Numbered from the stretch's first letter, positions 1-6,741 are shown. The stretch: DNA of 11,304 bases from CAYGWP01 sp964353455 (GCA_964353455.1 CAYGWP010000486.1:1-11304); one strand, 5' to 3'. Notes: generated by a model not told the origin, from the sequence alone. Numbers and translations: made by a program.

Positions 1-298
1 GGACCTTGTATGTGCCATCGGGCACGGGGAAGCGGTAGTGCAGGACGCGGCAGCGGGCCGTGGCATAGACCTGCCTGTACGGTAACTTGCCGATGTCGGA
101 TGCGGGGGCGATGATCACCTCGGGCGCCCCAGGGTTTGCCATCGCCCCGACGTACCCCCAGCGTGCGGCTTCGGCTCCGCTTTTCGTAGAGCCGCTTGGG
201 GGAAGAGTCGTCTCCGCGGCGAACGCAACGAGCGCCCAAGTCGAGGCGAACAGCACAATGGCCACACGCGTCAAACAAGCGTTCACTCGCATGCTCAT
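1..298 (-). CDS. Secreted malectin-like domain protein (N-terminal part, runs off the window)
   Basis: The first 99 codons of a gene that continues past the left edge. The protein begins MSMRVNACLTRVAIVLF and has a typical Sec signal peptide: basic start, hydrophobic stretch to about residue 26, then an AFA-AE type cleavage site. After a short Ser/Gly/Pro linker, the stretch ending VLHYRFPVPDGTYKV (about residues 85-99) matches the 'Y.F.VPNGTY.V.LHFAE' core of malectin domains, a beta-sandwich fold that binds carbohydrate in its best known members. The start at 298 is preferred because AAAGGGG lies 8 bases upstream; a second ATG at 292 is possible. It is the last gene seen in the minus-strand series, 76 bases after the PQQ-like propeller gene. 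The family call rests on one motif in a truncated protein. The role, probably binding a glycan outside the cytoplasm, is inferred. Confidence 0.6.
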   Translation of the reverse strand, partial: MSMRVNACLTRVAIVLFASTWALVAFAAETTLPPSGSTKSGAEAARWGYVGAMANPGAPEVIIAPASDIGKLPYRQVYATARCRVLHYRFPVPDGTYKV

Positions 299-306
299 AG
301 ATAGTT

Positions 307-313
307 CCCCTTT
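307..313 (-). promoter_or_regulatory. Ribosome binding site of the malectin-like gene
   Basis: AAAGGGG on the minus strand, 8 bases before the ATG at 298. The 10-base context GAGAAAGGGG (307-316) recurs exactly in front of the GH9 gene at 9854-9863. It favours the first of the two closely spaced ATGs. The rest of the gap (314-374) shows no convincing terminator or promoter. Confidence 0.55.
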
Positions 314-374
314 CTCATGCCTGACCTGCTGTCTCAGGGTGTGTTCCCGTTTGTTCAATGATAACGGTACGAAT

Positions 375-1691
375 TCATTTCCGCTGCCCGATGCAGTAGA
401 GGTTTTTCTGGCCGACGAGAAACAGCCGGCCTTTTGCGACGGCGGGCGAGGCATGGTTGCCGTCGCCAAGGTCGTTGACTGCCAGCACCCGGAATTCCGG
501 GCCGGACTGGATCACGTAGCCTTTTCCGGCGCCGGCGAAATAGAGACGGCCGTCACCGTCCGCGACCGGACTGGCCCACGTCGTCGAGATGCCGGCAAGC
601 CGTTCCGAATACACCTGTTCTCCTGTGGATGCTCTCCAGCACTTGAGAACACCCGGACTGTGAAGGCGATACACGTGGGGACCGACGATGATGGGAGAGC
701 TGACCGCCTCGGGTATCCGGGGCCCGGTCCAGCGGATATGGGTTGCGGAGACGTCGCCGGCGCCGCCGGGGTCCACGGCCACGCCCTTTCCTCCTCGTCC
801 GCTGTCGAAGTAAACGATCCCCGATCCGAACGCGGGTGAAGACGCGTCACCCGCCCCCCGGCACCACCACAGCGGCCTGCCGGTGGCCGGATCCAAACTA
901 CGCAGCGCGTTGCCGGTCTCGCTCATTCCCGAGGCCAACACCAGCATCTGGGGTTTCTCCTTAACCGAGATGATGACTGGCGTGCTGTGGCCGAAACCCA
1001 TGTCCGAGAACTTCTGCTGCCACTTCACCTCGCCGCTCGCCTTGTCGAGGGCGCTCACGTTGGAGCCACCGTTCATCGCGCTCAACAGGATCACTGTATC
1101 CTGGTAGAGAATCGGACTGCCGCCCATCATCACGTCGAAGGAGTACGGGACAATCTCTTTCCGCCAAACGATCTTTCCCTGGAAATCCAGGGCCGCGATG
1201 ACCGAGGAACCGAAGACACAATAGACGAGTTTGCCATCGGTGACGGGCGTGGGCGCGGCGTAGCCGCCGCCGGGTTTGTCGCCGGCATTCTTCCGCAGCC
1301 AGGGCCCCGGTGGCACGATCGTGTCCCACAGCAGTTTTCCATCTGCGGCGCGGTAGCAGGCGACGTGGTGGTCAGGCATCACATTGTCCTGCGGGGCACC
1401 ATCCGCCGGCCATTTGGCAGTGCAAACAACAACCGCGTCGCCCCAGACGATCGGACTGGCGTGCCCCGCGCCGATGAGCGGGCTCTTCCAGAGGACGTTC
1501 TCGTTGGCGGGACCGCCCCATTGGAGCGGCAGGTTCTTCTCCTCGGTGTAACCCAGCCCGGTAGGTCCGCGAAACTGCGGCCAATTTTCACCGCCGTCAG
1601 CGGGAAGTGAACCCCAGAGCAGGCCAAGGACAACGATTATCACGCGCAGGAAGTTTCGCTTCCTATGTTTCCTAAGACCGATGCTGGACAC
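375..1691 (-). CDS. Secreted PQQ-binding-like beta-propeller repeat protein
   Basis: A 438-aa exported protein. Residues 1-34 are a signal sequence: KHRKRNF basic block, then the hydrophobic segment VIIVVLGLLWGSL. The mature part opens with NWPQFRGPTGLG (residues 36-47), a hallmark of the PQQ-like propeller proteins abundant in Planctomycetota and relatives. Blade motifs of the form 'A.D..TG...W' recur at about 111-124 (RAADGKLLW), 167-177 (LDFQGKIVW), 214-224 (LDKASGEVKW), 265-275 (LDPATGRPLW) and 351-361 (RASTGEQVY), consistent with a BamB-like multi-bladed propeller. No cytochrome c (CxxCH) motif is present, so a quinoprotein dehydrogenase is unlikely. The start codon is GTG, chosen because AGGAGA lies 6 bases upstream. 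The gene begins 36 bases after the stop of the Asp-box propeller gene. Fold and export are well supported. The function, possibly binding or scaffolding in the periplasm or at the surface, is not known. Confidence 0.85.
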   Translation of the reverse strand: MSSIGLRKHRKRNFLRVIIVVLGLLWGSLPADGGENWPQFRGPTGLGYTEEKNLPLQWGGPANENVLWKSPLIGAGHASPIVWGDAVVVCTAKWPADGAPQDNVMPDHHVACYRAADGKLLWDTIVPPGPWLRKNAGDKPGGGYAAPTPVTDGKLVYCVFGSSVIAALDFQGKIVWRKEIVPYSFDVMMGGSPILYQDTVILLSAMNGGSNVSALDKASGEVKWQQKFSDMGFGHSTPVIISVKEKPQMLVLASGMSETGNALRSLDPATGRPLWWCRGAGDASSPAFGSGIVYFDSGRGGKGVAVDPGGAGDVSATHIRWTGPRIPEAVSSPIIVGPHVYRLHSPGVLKCWRASTGEQVYSERLAGISTTWASPVADGDGRLYFAGAGKGYVIQSGPEFRVLAVNDLGDGNHASPAVAKGRLFLVGQKNLYCIGQRK

Positions 1692-1697
1692 GGAAGG

Positions 1698-1703
1698 TCT
1701 CCT
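1698..1703 (-). promoter_or_regulatory. Ribosome binding site fixing a GTG start
   Basis: AGGAGA on the minus strand, 6 bases before the GTG at 1691. It lies in the 36-base gap after the Asp-box propeller gene. It is the main reason for accepting GTG rather than an internal ATG, and the signal peptide then starts correctly. Confidence 0.7.
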
Positions 1704-1727
1704 GGTCTGTTCTTTCGTTTTCGCGGG

Positions 1728-2864
1728 TCATGGTTGCAGTTTCAGCCGGTAAACCGAACCGCCGAGGCTCGATGCGTAGATCAGGTTGCCTTTGGGGTCC
1801 CAACCGAAGTAGTTGAACGAGCCGCCGGCGTTGAAGCCTTTCATGGGACCGTCGGGCGGGGAGAAGACAGCAGCCACGTTGTTCCATGTCTTGCCGCCGT
1901 CACGGGTGATGAAGAATGCCTTGTCCGACACCACCATGAACTCCTGCTCGCTGGCGCCGAAGTAGGGGCCGTAAATGGCTTTCTCGGGGCCTTTGCCCGT
2001 CAGCGTCCAGTCCTTGCCGTTCGTGGTGACGATCACGCCCTCGGTGGTCGTCCAGAACACCTTGTTGCCGTAATGCACCGGCCGCCGGCCCAGGACCTTG
2101 TATTTCGCCACCTCGGTCCACGTCTTGCCGGCGTCCCTGCTCACGCTGATGCCGTCCTGATCGCGATGGGAGCGTACCAGGGTGCTGGCGTCGATGATGC
2201 CAAGGTGGTATTTGCTGGTCGTTCTTTGCACTTCCTTGGGAGCCTCGGCGTCCTTGTAGATCTGCTGCCAGTTCCTGCCGCCGTCTGTGCTGAGGACGGT
2301 GTAGAACGGTTCGTGCAGCAGCCCAAAGATTGCCTGCGGATCCCTGGAACTCCAATCCACGTCGGCGAAATCGAACATGCGGAGCAGTTTGGTGAAGGGA
2401 CGCCAGGTCTTCCCGCCGTCGAGGGTAATTCCACCCGTGCCGTCGATGCAGAAGAAGGCCAGCCGCCCATCGTAGGGATAGGCGACCGAGAATCCAAAGC
2501 CGGTCTCGCAGCGACCGGTGAGTTTGTTGCCCTCGACCACTGTCCAGGTCGTCCCGTGATCCTTGCTGACGCACACTCCGTGGTTCTTGCTGACCAGCAC
2601 GAAGACCTCGCCGGTCGGCACGACGACCATGCCGACGCAGCGCCGGATGTAATCCGGTTTTATGTCATAGACGTCGAGCCGCTTGAAGAACTCGTCCGAG
2701 ATGTTCTCCCAGGGCGCGGTATCAACGGCCTGCTCGGTCTTCGGCGGGCTGTTGCTCTCGGCGGACGCGACCGACAGAGTCGCGGCCAGCAGCACCACCC
2801 CCATGATCGCAGAGCGACACAACAGACGTGCCGCCACCCATGCCGTTCGGTTAGCGTTCTTCAT
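1728..2864 (-). CDS. Secreted Asp-box (BNR/sialidase-like) beta-propeller protein
   Basis: A 378-aa protein with an N-terminal signal peptide (MKNANRTAWVAARLL, hydrophobic IMGVVLLAATLSVASA, cleavage near residue 35). Asp-box motifs (S/T-x-D-x-G-x-T-W) occur six times: SKDHGTTW (100-107), TLDGGKTW (147-154), STDGGRNW (192-199), SRDAGKTW (242-249), TTNGKDW (280-286, degenerate) and TRDGGKTW (320-327). This is the signature of sialidase/BNR, Ycf48-like and VPS10-like propellers. The C-terminus (YFGWDPKGNLIYASSLGGS) looks like a closing blade. The sialidase arginine triad cannot be assigned by eye, so catalysis is not claimed. The reading frame is open up to 3050, but the upstream part overlaps the previous gene and lacks sense. 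ATG 2864, followed by the signal peptide and preceded by AAAGGTTGG, is the credible start. It sits 31 bases after the GH36-like gene, in the same apparent operon. Confidence 0.85.
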   Translation of the reverse strand: MKNANRTAWVAARLLCRSAIMGVVLLAATLSVASAESNSPPKTEQAVDTAPWENISDEFFKRLDVYDIKPDYIRRCVGMVVVPTGEVFVLVSKNHGVCVSKDHGTTWTVVEGNKLTGRCETGFGFSVAYPYDGRLAFFCIDGTGGITLDGGKTWRPFTKLLRMFDFADVDWSSRDPQAIFGLLHEPFYTVLSTDGGRNWQQIYKDAEAPKEVQRTTSKYHLGIIDASTLVRSHRDQDGISVSRDAGKTWTEVAKYKVLGRRPVHYGNKVFWTTTEGVIVTTNGKDWTLTGKGPEKAIYGPYFGASEQEFMVVSDKAFFITRDGGKTWNNVAAVFSPPDGPMKGFNAGGSFNYFGWDPKGNLIYASSLGGSVYRLKLQP

Positions 2865-2895
2865 GGTCCAACCTTTCCGGGGTATGTTTGGCGCC

Positions 2896-4614
2896 CTACC
2901 ACTGGAACTCAACGGGCTGACCGCCCAGGCGCCACTTCGCCGGGAGGCGTTTCTCCATCCAGTCGAGAGGTTCGCCGATTTCCTGCGGCTTGGCCGCCTT
3001 CCGGAGGGCCTCGGTGAATTCCTTCTCCTGGTCGGCGTTGACGGCTTCACGCTTCACGGAAATGAACAGCGACGCCCCGCTCCGGGCCACCAGGTCCAGC
3101 CACTGGCGGTTTTTTCCCCAGGGCTGTTGCGGGCTGCCCTTTTCGCCAACGCAGTCGGGATCGGCGGCGAAGAAGACATTGTGCTGGGCCAGACGAAAGG
3201 CCAGGGCGTTGATGCCCTGCCTGCTGGTAGACCACCAATGCTGGGCGCTGGTGTCATCGCCAATGCGGCTGACTTCGTAAATCCCCGCAGCCAGGTGCCC
3301 AATCGTGTTGCAGCCGATGATCACCATGTCGTCGCCGGCGGCGTCGCGGATGTTGCGGTAATGTGCGCGAAGCGCCTCGGCGGTCGTCACCGACCGATCC
3401 GCCAGCGACCAGCCCTCCTGGGTCAACTCCTCTCCCATTTTGTTGCCCCACCGACCCAGGACCTCGAACGTGGAGTAGTCGTCCTTGATCAACTTGTAGC
3501 CCCACTGGCGAATGCACTTGACCTGGTCGGCCACGTGCTTGCGCACCTCCGGAACCGTCGGGTCGAGAACATTATTGCCAATGTACTTGGGAGCCAAAGA
3601 TGGATCCCGCTTAATGCGCCACTCCTTGGGCGCGCTGCCCGGGGCCTGCAACAGGCGGGTCCACAGGCCCGGCCGGGCGCCGGCCTTGCGGATTTCGTCC
3701 GCCATGTCCTTCATCGAGGGAAACTTGCCGTTGCTCCTGGTCCACACGCCGGGGCCGGCCTGCCAGCCGTCGTCAATCACGGCATAGGGCCGGTTGTCTT
3801 TGTCGGGCGAAAGGCGAGAGATAAACTTGGCGTCGCCCACAAACCGCTCCGCATTGATTCCGCCGTCGTAGTACCAGTTGTTGAATCCATAGACCGGCTG
3901 GGCAGGCAGTCGAGGCTTGGGACACATCTGCCAGCAGAACTCCCGCAGGACCGAGAACGCCGATTGGTCCGCGCTGCCGTGACGCTGCACCACGGTGCAG
4001 ACATCGAGCGTTCTTGCGCCCAGCATCACGCCGTCGCCGCCGCTGCGCACGTCGGCATGCAGTTCGATCGTGTTGCCCGATGCCTTCCAGAAGCACATCG
4101 CCCCGGGGCCGGTCATCACGCCGGCGGCGCCGGTGCGCTGCTTGTGATGGTAGAGGAAGTACCACGGCATGACGCGCTGTGGATCGAGCGCCTTCCATTC
4201 CAGGTCGCCGTAGCCGCGCTCCCAGGCGTCGCACATGAGCCTGGCGGAGGGATCGAGGGTGGCCGTCCACTGAAGACCAAGCCGCTTCACTACCGATTTT
4301 GGCGCCGCCAGCCGGACCGTGAGGTGGTCACCCTCGACGATGGTGTCAACGACGATGTCCTCGTGCGTCCACCGGCCCTTCTCTTGAGCGCGGAGAGGCT
4401 TTTCCCCGCCGTCGAGGACAGCGGTCACGGCGTCGGGAGGGCGAAGGACGTTCTGCATTGGCTCTCCAGGGGCGGTCGCGGGTTCAGCAGCGGCCAGGGA
4501 TGTTTGCGTCGCAAGCCAACCAAGCGCGGCAAGGGTGACCGACAGGACGGCACGACTTGTTCTACGCGTCTGTGTTTTCATTGTTATCATGGCTCGAATC
4601 CTCTCATGGTTCAT
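2896..4614 (-). CDS. Secreted clan GH-D glycoside hydrolase, alpha-galactosidase-like (GH36/GH27 type)
   Basis: A 572-aa protein with a signal sequence (TRRTSRAVLSVTLAALGWLA, cleavage near AAA-EP, residues 41-44). An N-terminal beta-rich part is followed by a (beta/alpha)8 barrel of the alpha-galactosidase type. YGFNNWYYDGG (242-252) and YAVIDDGWQ (277-285) fit the first barrel strands. YKLIKDDYSTFE (373-384) carries the K-x-D motif, with Asp379 as expected nucleophile. SRIGDDTS (449-456) fits the strand bearing the acid/base Asp. NVFFAADPDC (479-488) resembles the late barrel strand. The expected reaction is hydrolysis of terminal alpha-galactosides or related alpha-glycosides outside the cytoplasm; substrate is uncertain because the sequence is not a textbook member. 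Start: ATG 4614 follows GGAG at 9-base spacing and lies 6 bases after the preceding stop. ATGs at 4590 and 4581 are alternatives, and the first of these also has a GAGAGGA site. Confidence 0.82.
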   Translation of the reverse strand: MNHERIRAMITMKTQTRRTSRAVLSVTLAALGWLATQTSLAAAEPATAPGEPMQNVLRPPDAVTAVLDGGEKPLRAQEKGRWTHEDIVVDTIVEGDHLTVRLAAPKSVVKRLGLQWTATLDPSARLMCDAWERGYGDLEWKALDPQRVMPWYFLYHHKQRTGAAGVMTGPGAMCFWKASGNTIELHADVRSGGDGVMLGARTLDVCTVVQRHGSADQSAFSVLREFCWQMCPKPRLPAQPVYGFNNWYYDGGINAERFVGDAKFISRLSPDKDNRPYAVIDDGWQAGPGVWTRSNGKFPSMKDMADEIRKAGARPGLWTRLLQAPGSAPKEWRIKRDPSLAPKYIGNNVLDPTVPEVRKHVADQVKCIRQWGYKLIKDDYSTFEVLGRWGNKMGEELTQEGWSLADRSVTTAEALRAHYRNIRDAAGDDMVIIGCNTIGHLAAGIYEVSRIGDDTSAQHWWSTSRQGINALAFRLAQHNVFFAADPDCVGEKGSPQQPWGKNRQWLDLVARSGASLFISVKREAVNADQEKEFTEALRKAAKPQEIGEPLDWMEKRLPAKWRLGGQPVEFQW

Positions 4615-4620
4615 TTCTCG

Positions 4621-5028
4621 TCACTCCTTCACCTTCGCCCCGCCCGCAGCCGGTGCGGCCGGCGCGAGGGCGGCCTCGCCGGTCTTCGGGTCAACGGGCA
4701 CGACGACGCGGAATCCCTCGTTGTAACTGTGCATCCACTTCCATCCGACGGTGCTTCGCGTCGCGCACGCACATTCTCCCCAGCCGCTGTTCCACGACCC
4801 ACCCCGAATCGGCCAGGTTTTTCCTTTCGCATCGGCCAACGTGGCAGCCGTCTCTCCTTCGTGGAAGCACATCTCCTGGACATTGCCGAGCATGTCGTAC
4901 AACCCCCAGGCATTGGGCTTCAAAGATCCCACCGGCGCGGTCATGTCCCAGCCATCGTTGTGCTGTCGGTCGCGATGGCGGTAGGCCCGTGAGCACGCGT
5001 TGTCGCAGTAGTTGGCGTATTTGGGCAT
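4621..5028 (-). CDS. C-terminal fragment of FGE-sulfatase (SUMF1-like) protein, downstream of the inserted element
   Basis: Up to 135 codons, in the same frame as the 5032-6741 gene and separated from it only by a TGA and one codon (ACC). It holds the second half of the second FGE-sulfatase domain: YANYCDNA, APVGSLKPNAWGLYDMLGN, then PIRGGSWNSGWGECACATR and the closing GFRVVVP, followed by an Ala/Pro-rich tail. The first domain of the intact part reads FGDKDEDLCRYANYCDQS at the equivalent place, so this fragment clearly continues ...FGDEYAELYKY upstream. Its ATG (TGAACCATGCCC) belongs to the inserted element, not the original gene, and no good Shine-Dalgarno site precedes it. Expression would need restart after the stop or readthrough. 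Without the insertion the parent protein would be 670 aa. Probably a remnant, though a re-initiated half-domain cannot be excluded. Only the second of the two FGE catalytic Cys positions is present. Confidence 0.7.
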   Translation of the reverse strand: MPKYANYCDNACSRAYRHRDRQHNDGWDMTAPVGSLKPNAWGLYDMLGNVQEMCFHEGETAATLADAKGKTWPIRGGSWNSGWGECACATRSTVGWKWMHSYNEGFRVVVPVDPKTGEAALAPAAPAAGGAKVKE

Positions 5029-5123
5029 GGTTCAGGGCGATCGCGCGGCGGGCAGTCTTGCCCGCCACGCGGTGGGCAGGACTGCCCACCGCGCGATTCT
5101 CGCCGGCAATCGTGAACCATGCC
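5024..5123. mobile_element. Palindromic MITE/REPIN-like element inserted in the FGE-sulfatase gene, with target duplication
   Basis: A roughly 100-bp element with perfect terminal inverted repeats GGCATGGTTCA (5024-5034) and TGAACCATGCC (5113-5123); the match extends to 12 bp at 5023/5124. It is flanked by exact copies of CGTATTTG (5016-5023 and 5124-5131), an 8-bp target duplication; if the outer G/C belong to the element, the duplication is 6 bp. Inside are two perfect 8-bp-stem hairpins (5047-5066 and 5071-5090), an outer stem TCGCGC/GCGCGA (5041-5046/5091-5096) and GGCGA/TCGCC (5036-5040/5100-5104). The whole can fold as a cruciform with two arms. Insertion plus duplication is 108 bp, keeps frame and introduces a TGA. 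It has no coding capacity of its own, so it would be moved by a transposase elsewhere. Terminal repeats plus duplication favour a DDE-type MITE; the inverted hairpin pair resembles a REPIN. Removing 108 bp restores an uninterrupted domain. Confidence 0.85.
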
Positions 5124-6741
5124 CGTATTTGTACAGTTCTGCATATTCATCCCCGAAGTAGTAGCGGGTGGTGCTGCCCGCGCGGCAGGCATATTCCCAT
5201 TGCGCTTCCGTGGGCAGGCGAACCTCCTTGCCGGTCTTCTGCGACAACCACCTGCAGAATTTTCCACAGTCTTCGATGGTGGAAGTCAGGAGCGGGTGGT
5301 CGTCATTGTCTTGCTTGAAATAAGGACAATTCGCCGGCGGACTGGTGAACTGCCGATACTGCCGACGCGTCACTTCGTACACGCCCATGTAAAACGAGCC
5401 GACCGTGACCTCGGTCTGGGGCTTGGTATTTGCTCGCTCCTCAAAACGGTATGTCTTGTCATCCCAGGTCAGGCTCTTCTCCCCCAGCGCTTGCCCCATC
5501 ATGAACTTGCCCGCCGGAATCTTCACCAGTTTCATGGTGATGTTATCGCCGAGGTCCAGGACCAACTCAGGCAGGACTGATGCGACCGCCGCGGCAGGTG
5601 ATCGTGCCGCTGTCTGTTCACTGGCAGCCGCAGGTTTTCCGGCCTGTTCTTGTCCGGCGGCGCCTATTGCGGCCTGCTCTTGCGCTTCTTCCTCAACAAT
5701 CACGCGGAACCCATCGATATCCGAGCGAGCGTGTGGGTCGTTCCAGGAATCCCGCTTTTCACGGACGGCCGACCGGCAAAGCACCGGGGTGCTATCCCAG
5801 GCGCCGCCACGCAACACGAAGCGGTCGCCCGTGGCGGGACCCTGCGGATCCACCGTGTCCGCTGCCGGGTAGTTCTGCGTGTACCAACCCCGGCACAATT
5901 CCCAGGCATTCCCGTGCATATCATAGAGCCCCCAGGCATTGGGCTTGAAGGATCCGACGGGCGAGGTCTTGTCGAATCCGTCACGATGCGCCTTGTCCTG
6001 CCAGGGAAACGCACATGTATTCGACTGGTCACAGTAGTTCGCGTACCTGCACAAGTCCTCGTCCTTGTCGCCAAAGGAGAAGCGGGTTGTACTGCCGGCC
6101 CGGCAAGCATATTCCCATTGCGCCTCTGTCGGCAGCCGGACTTTCTTGCCGGTCTTCTCGGACAGCCATTCGCAGAACTTCTGCGCATCCTCCGCCAACA
6201 CCGCGAGCGCCGGATGGCTGCCATCCTGCTCGGACTTCACTCCCTTTTTCTCAAATGACCAGTTGAAAAAAGGGATTCCCCCGCGTTGGTGGTACTCGGG
6301 TGAACCCGGCCCCCACGTCTTGATAGTGCCACGTTTGTCGCCCTTCGGGGAAAACTGCTTGTACTGATCCACCGTGACTTCGTAGACGCCCATGTAGAAC
6401 GGCTTGCTGATGGTGACTTCCACCTGCGTCTTGCCGCCCTTGACGTCCGCCGGCGCCACGCCTTCATCCGGCCAGCGCCCCTTCTCGTTCGCAGGGCTGC
6501 CCATCAGAAACCTCCCCGCAGGGATTCTTACGAGCTTCATGGTGATGTTGTCGCCGAGGTCGATGATCATTTCCGTGATGAGTGGTTTTGCGGGCCTGGC
6601 GGGCGATTCCGTTCCCTGGGAGGGCGCGGCTTTCGCGGCGTCGCCATCAGCGGCGTGCGCCGGCGCCAGCGGCAGGGACAACAGAACCAACAAGCGGATG
6701 GCGTTCCGGATCGATGATCCCATCACATTTTTCTCCTTCAT
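5032..6741 (-). CDS. Secreted tandem FGE-sulfatase (SUMF1-like) protein, truncated by inserted element
   Basis: 569 codons before a TGA supplied by the inserted element. A signal peptide (MKEKNVMGSSIRNAIRLLVL to about AHA-AD, residue 30) is followed by a first complete FGE-sulfatase domain (about 55-349). It contains MKLVRIPAGRFLMGS, FYMGVYEVTVDQY, RLPTEAQWEYACRAGSTTR, PNAWGLYDMHGN, RGGAW and the closing GFRVIV. An Ala/Gln-rich linker (350-390) leads to a second domain (391-539) repeating the same motifs, which breaks at ELYKY; the last 30 residues come from the element. In human FGE the catalytic Cys pair is five residues apart after RGGSF. Domain 1 (RGGAWDSTPVLC) keeps only the second Cys, so sulfatase activation is doubtful and a binding or other role is more likely. 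The ATG overlaps the GH9 stop (ATGA), implying translational coupling; ATG 6723, preceded by AAGGAG, is an alternative start. Confidence 0.8.
   Translation of the reverse strand: MKEKNVMGSSIRNAIRLLVLLSLPLAPAHAADGDAAKAAPSQGTESPARPAKPLITEMIIDLGDNITMKLVRIPAGRFLMGSPANEKGRWPDEGVAPADVKGGKTQVEVTISKPFYMGVYEVTVDQYKQFSPKGDKRGTIKTWGPGSPEYHQRGGIPFFNWSFEKKGVKSEQDGSHPALAVLAEDAQKFCEWLSEKTGKKVRLPTEAQWEYACRAGSTTRFSFGDKDEDLCRYANYCDQSNTCAFPWQDKAHRDGFDKTSPVGSFKPNAWGLYDMHGNAWELCRGWYTQNYPAADTVDPQGPATGDRFVLRGGAWDSTPVLCRSAVREKRDSWNDPHARSDIDGFRVIVEEEAQEQAAIGAAGQEQAGKPAAASEQTAARSPAAAVASVLPELVLDLGDNITMKLVKIPAGKFMMGQALGEKSLTWDDKTYRFEERANTKPQTEVTVGSFYMGVYEVTRRQYRQFTSPPANCPYFKQDNDDHPLLTSTIEDCGKFCRWLSQKTGKEVRLPTEAQWEYACRAGSTTRYYFGDEYAELYKYGHGSRLPARIARWAVLPTAWRARLPAARSP
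5041..5096. repeat. Inverted pair of REP-like hairpins inside the element
   Basis: Two 26-base units face each other across a 4-base spacer (ACGC, 5067-5070): 5041-5066 and the reverse complement of 5071-5096. They differ at 3 of 26 positions. Two of the differences are the two sides of one stem pair (C-G in one copy, T-A in the other) and the third is in the loop. Stems are GGCGGGCA/TGCCCGCC and GGTGGGCA/TGCCCACC with 4-base loops. The pattern matches REPIN/BIME-like elements. No T-tract follows either hairpin, so they are not intrinsic terminators. Confidence 0.8.

Noticed and set aside
299..374. Terminator or promoter in the longest gap between genes
   Set aside because: Only a weak 5-base inverted repeat (CCTGA/TCAGG) without a T-tract, and no convincing -35/-10 pair. 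The gap looks like ordinary operon spacing.
1665..3017. Plus-strand open frame of 450 codons opposite the Asp-box propeller
   Set aside because: It is antisense to six Asp-box repeats on the minus strand, and its own product shows no family motif or plausible ribosome binding site.
2683..4992. Very long open frame on the plus strand (769 codons) across the GH36-like gene
   Set aside because: It lies opposite genes with clear family motifs and signal peptides. Its translation shows no recognisable domain, and long antisense frames are expected in GC-rich DNA.
5041..5096. GC-rich hairpins as an intrinsic transcription terminator
   Set aside because: No run of T follows on either strand, and the hairpins sit inside a structure with terminal repeats and a target duplication.
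5029..5096. TGA read as selenocysteine with a nearby hairpin
   Set aside because: Bacterial SECIS hairpins lie just downstream of the UGA, whereas here the hairpins are upstream. The TGA is part of the element's terminal repeat and does not match a conserved residue.
5023..5124. Cloverleaf-like fold as a tRNA gene
   Set aside because: There is no anticodon arm, T-loop consensus or acceptor stem geometry. The stems are better explained as REP-like palindromes within a mobile element.
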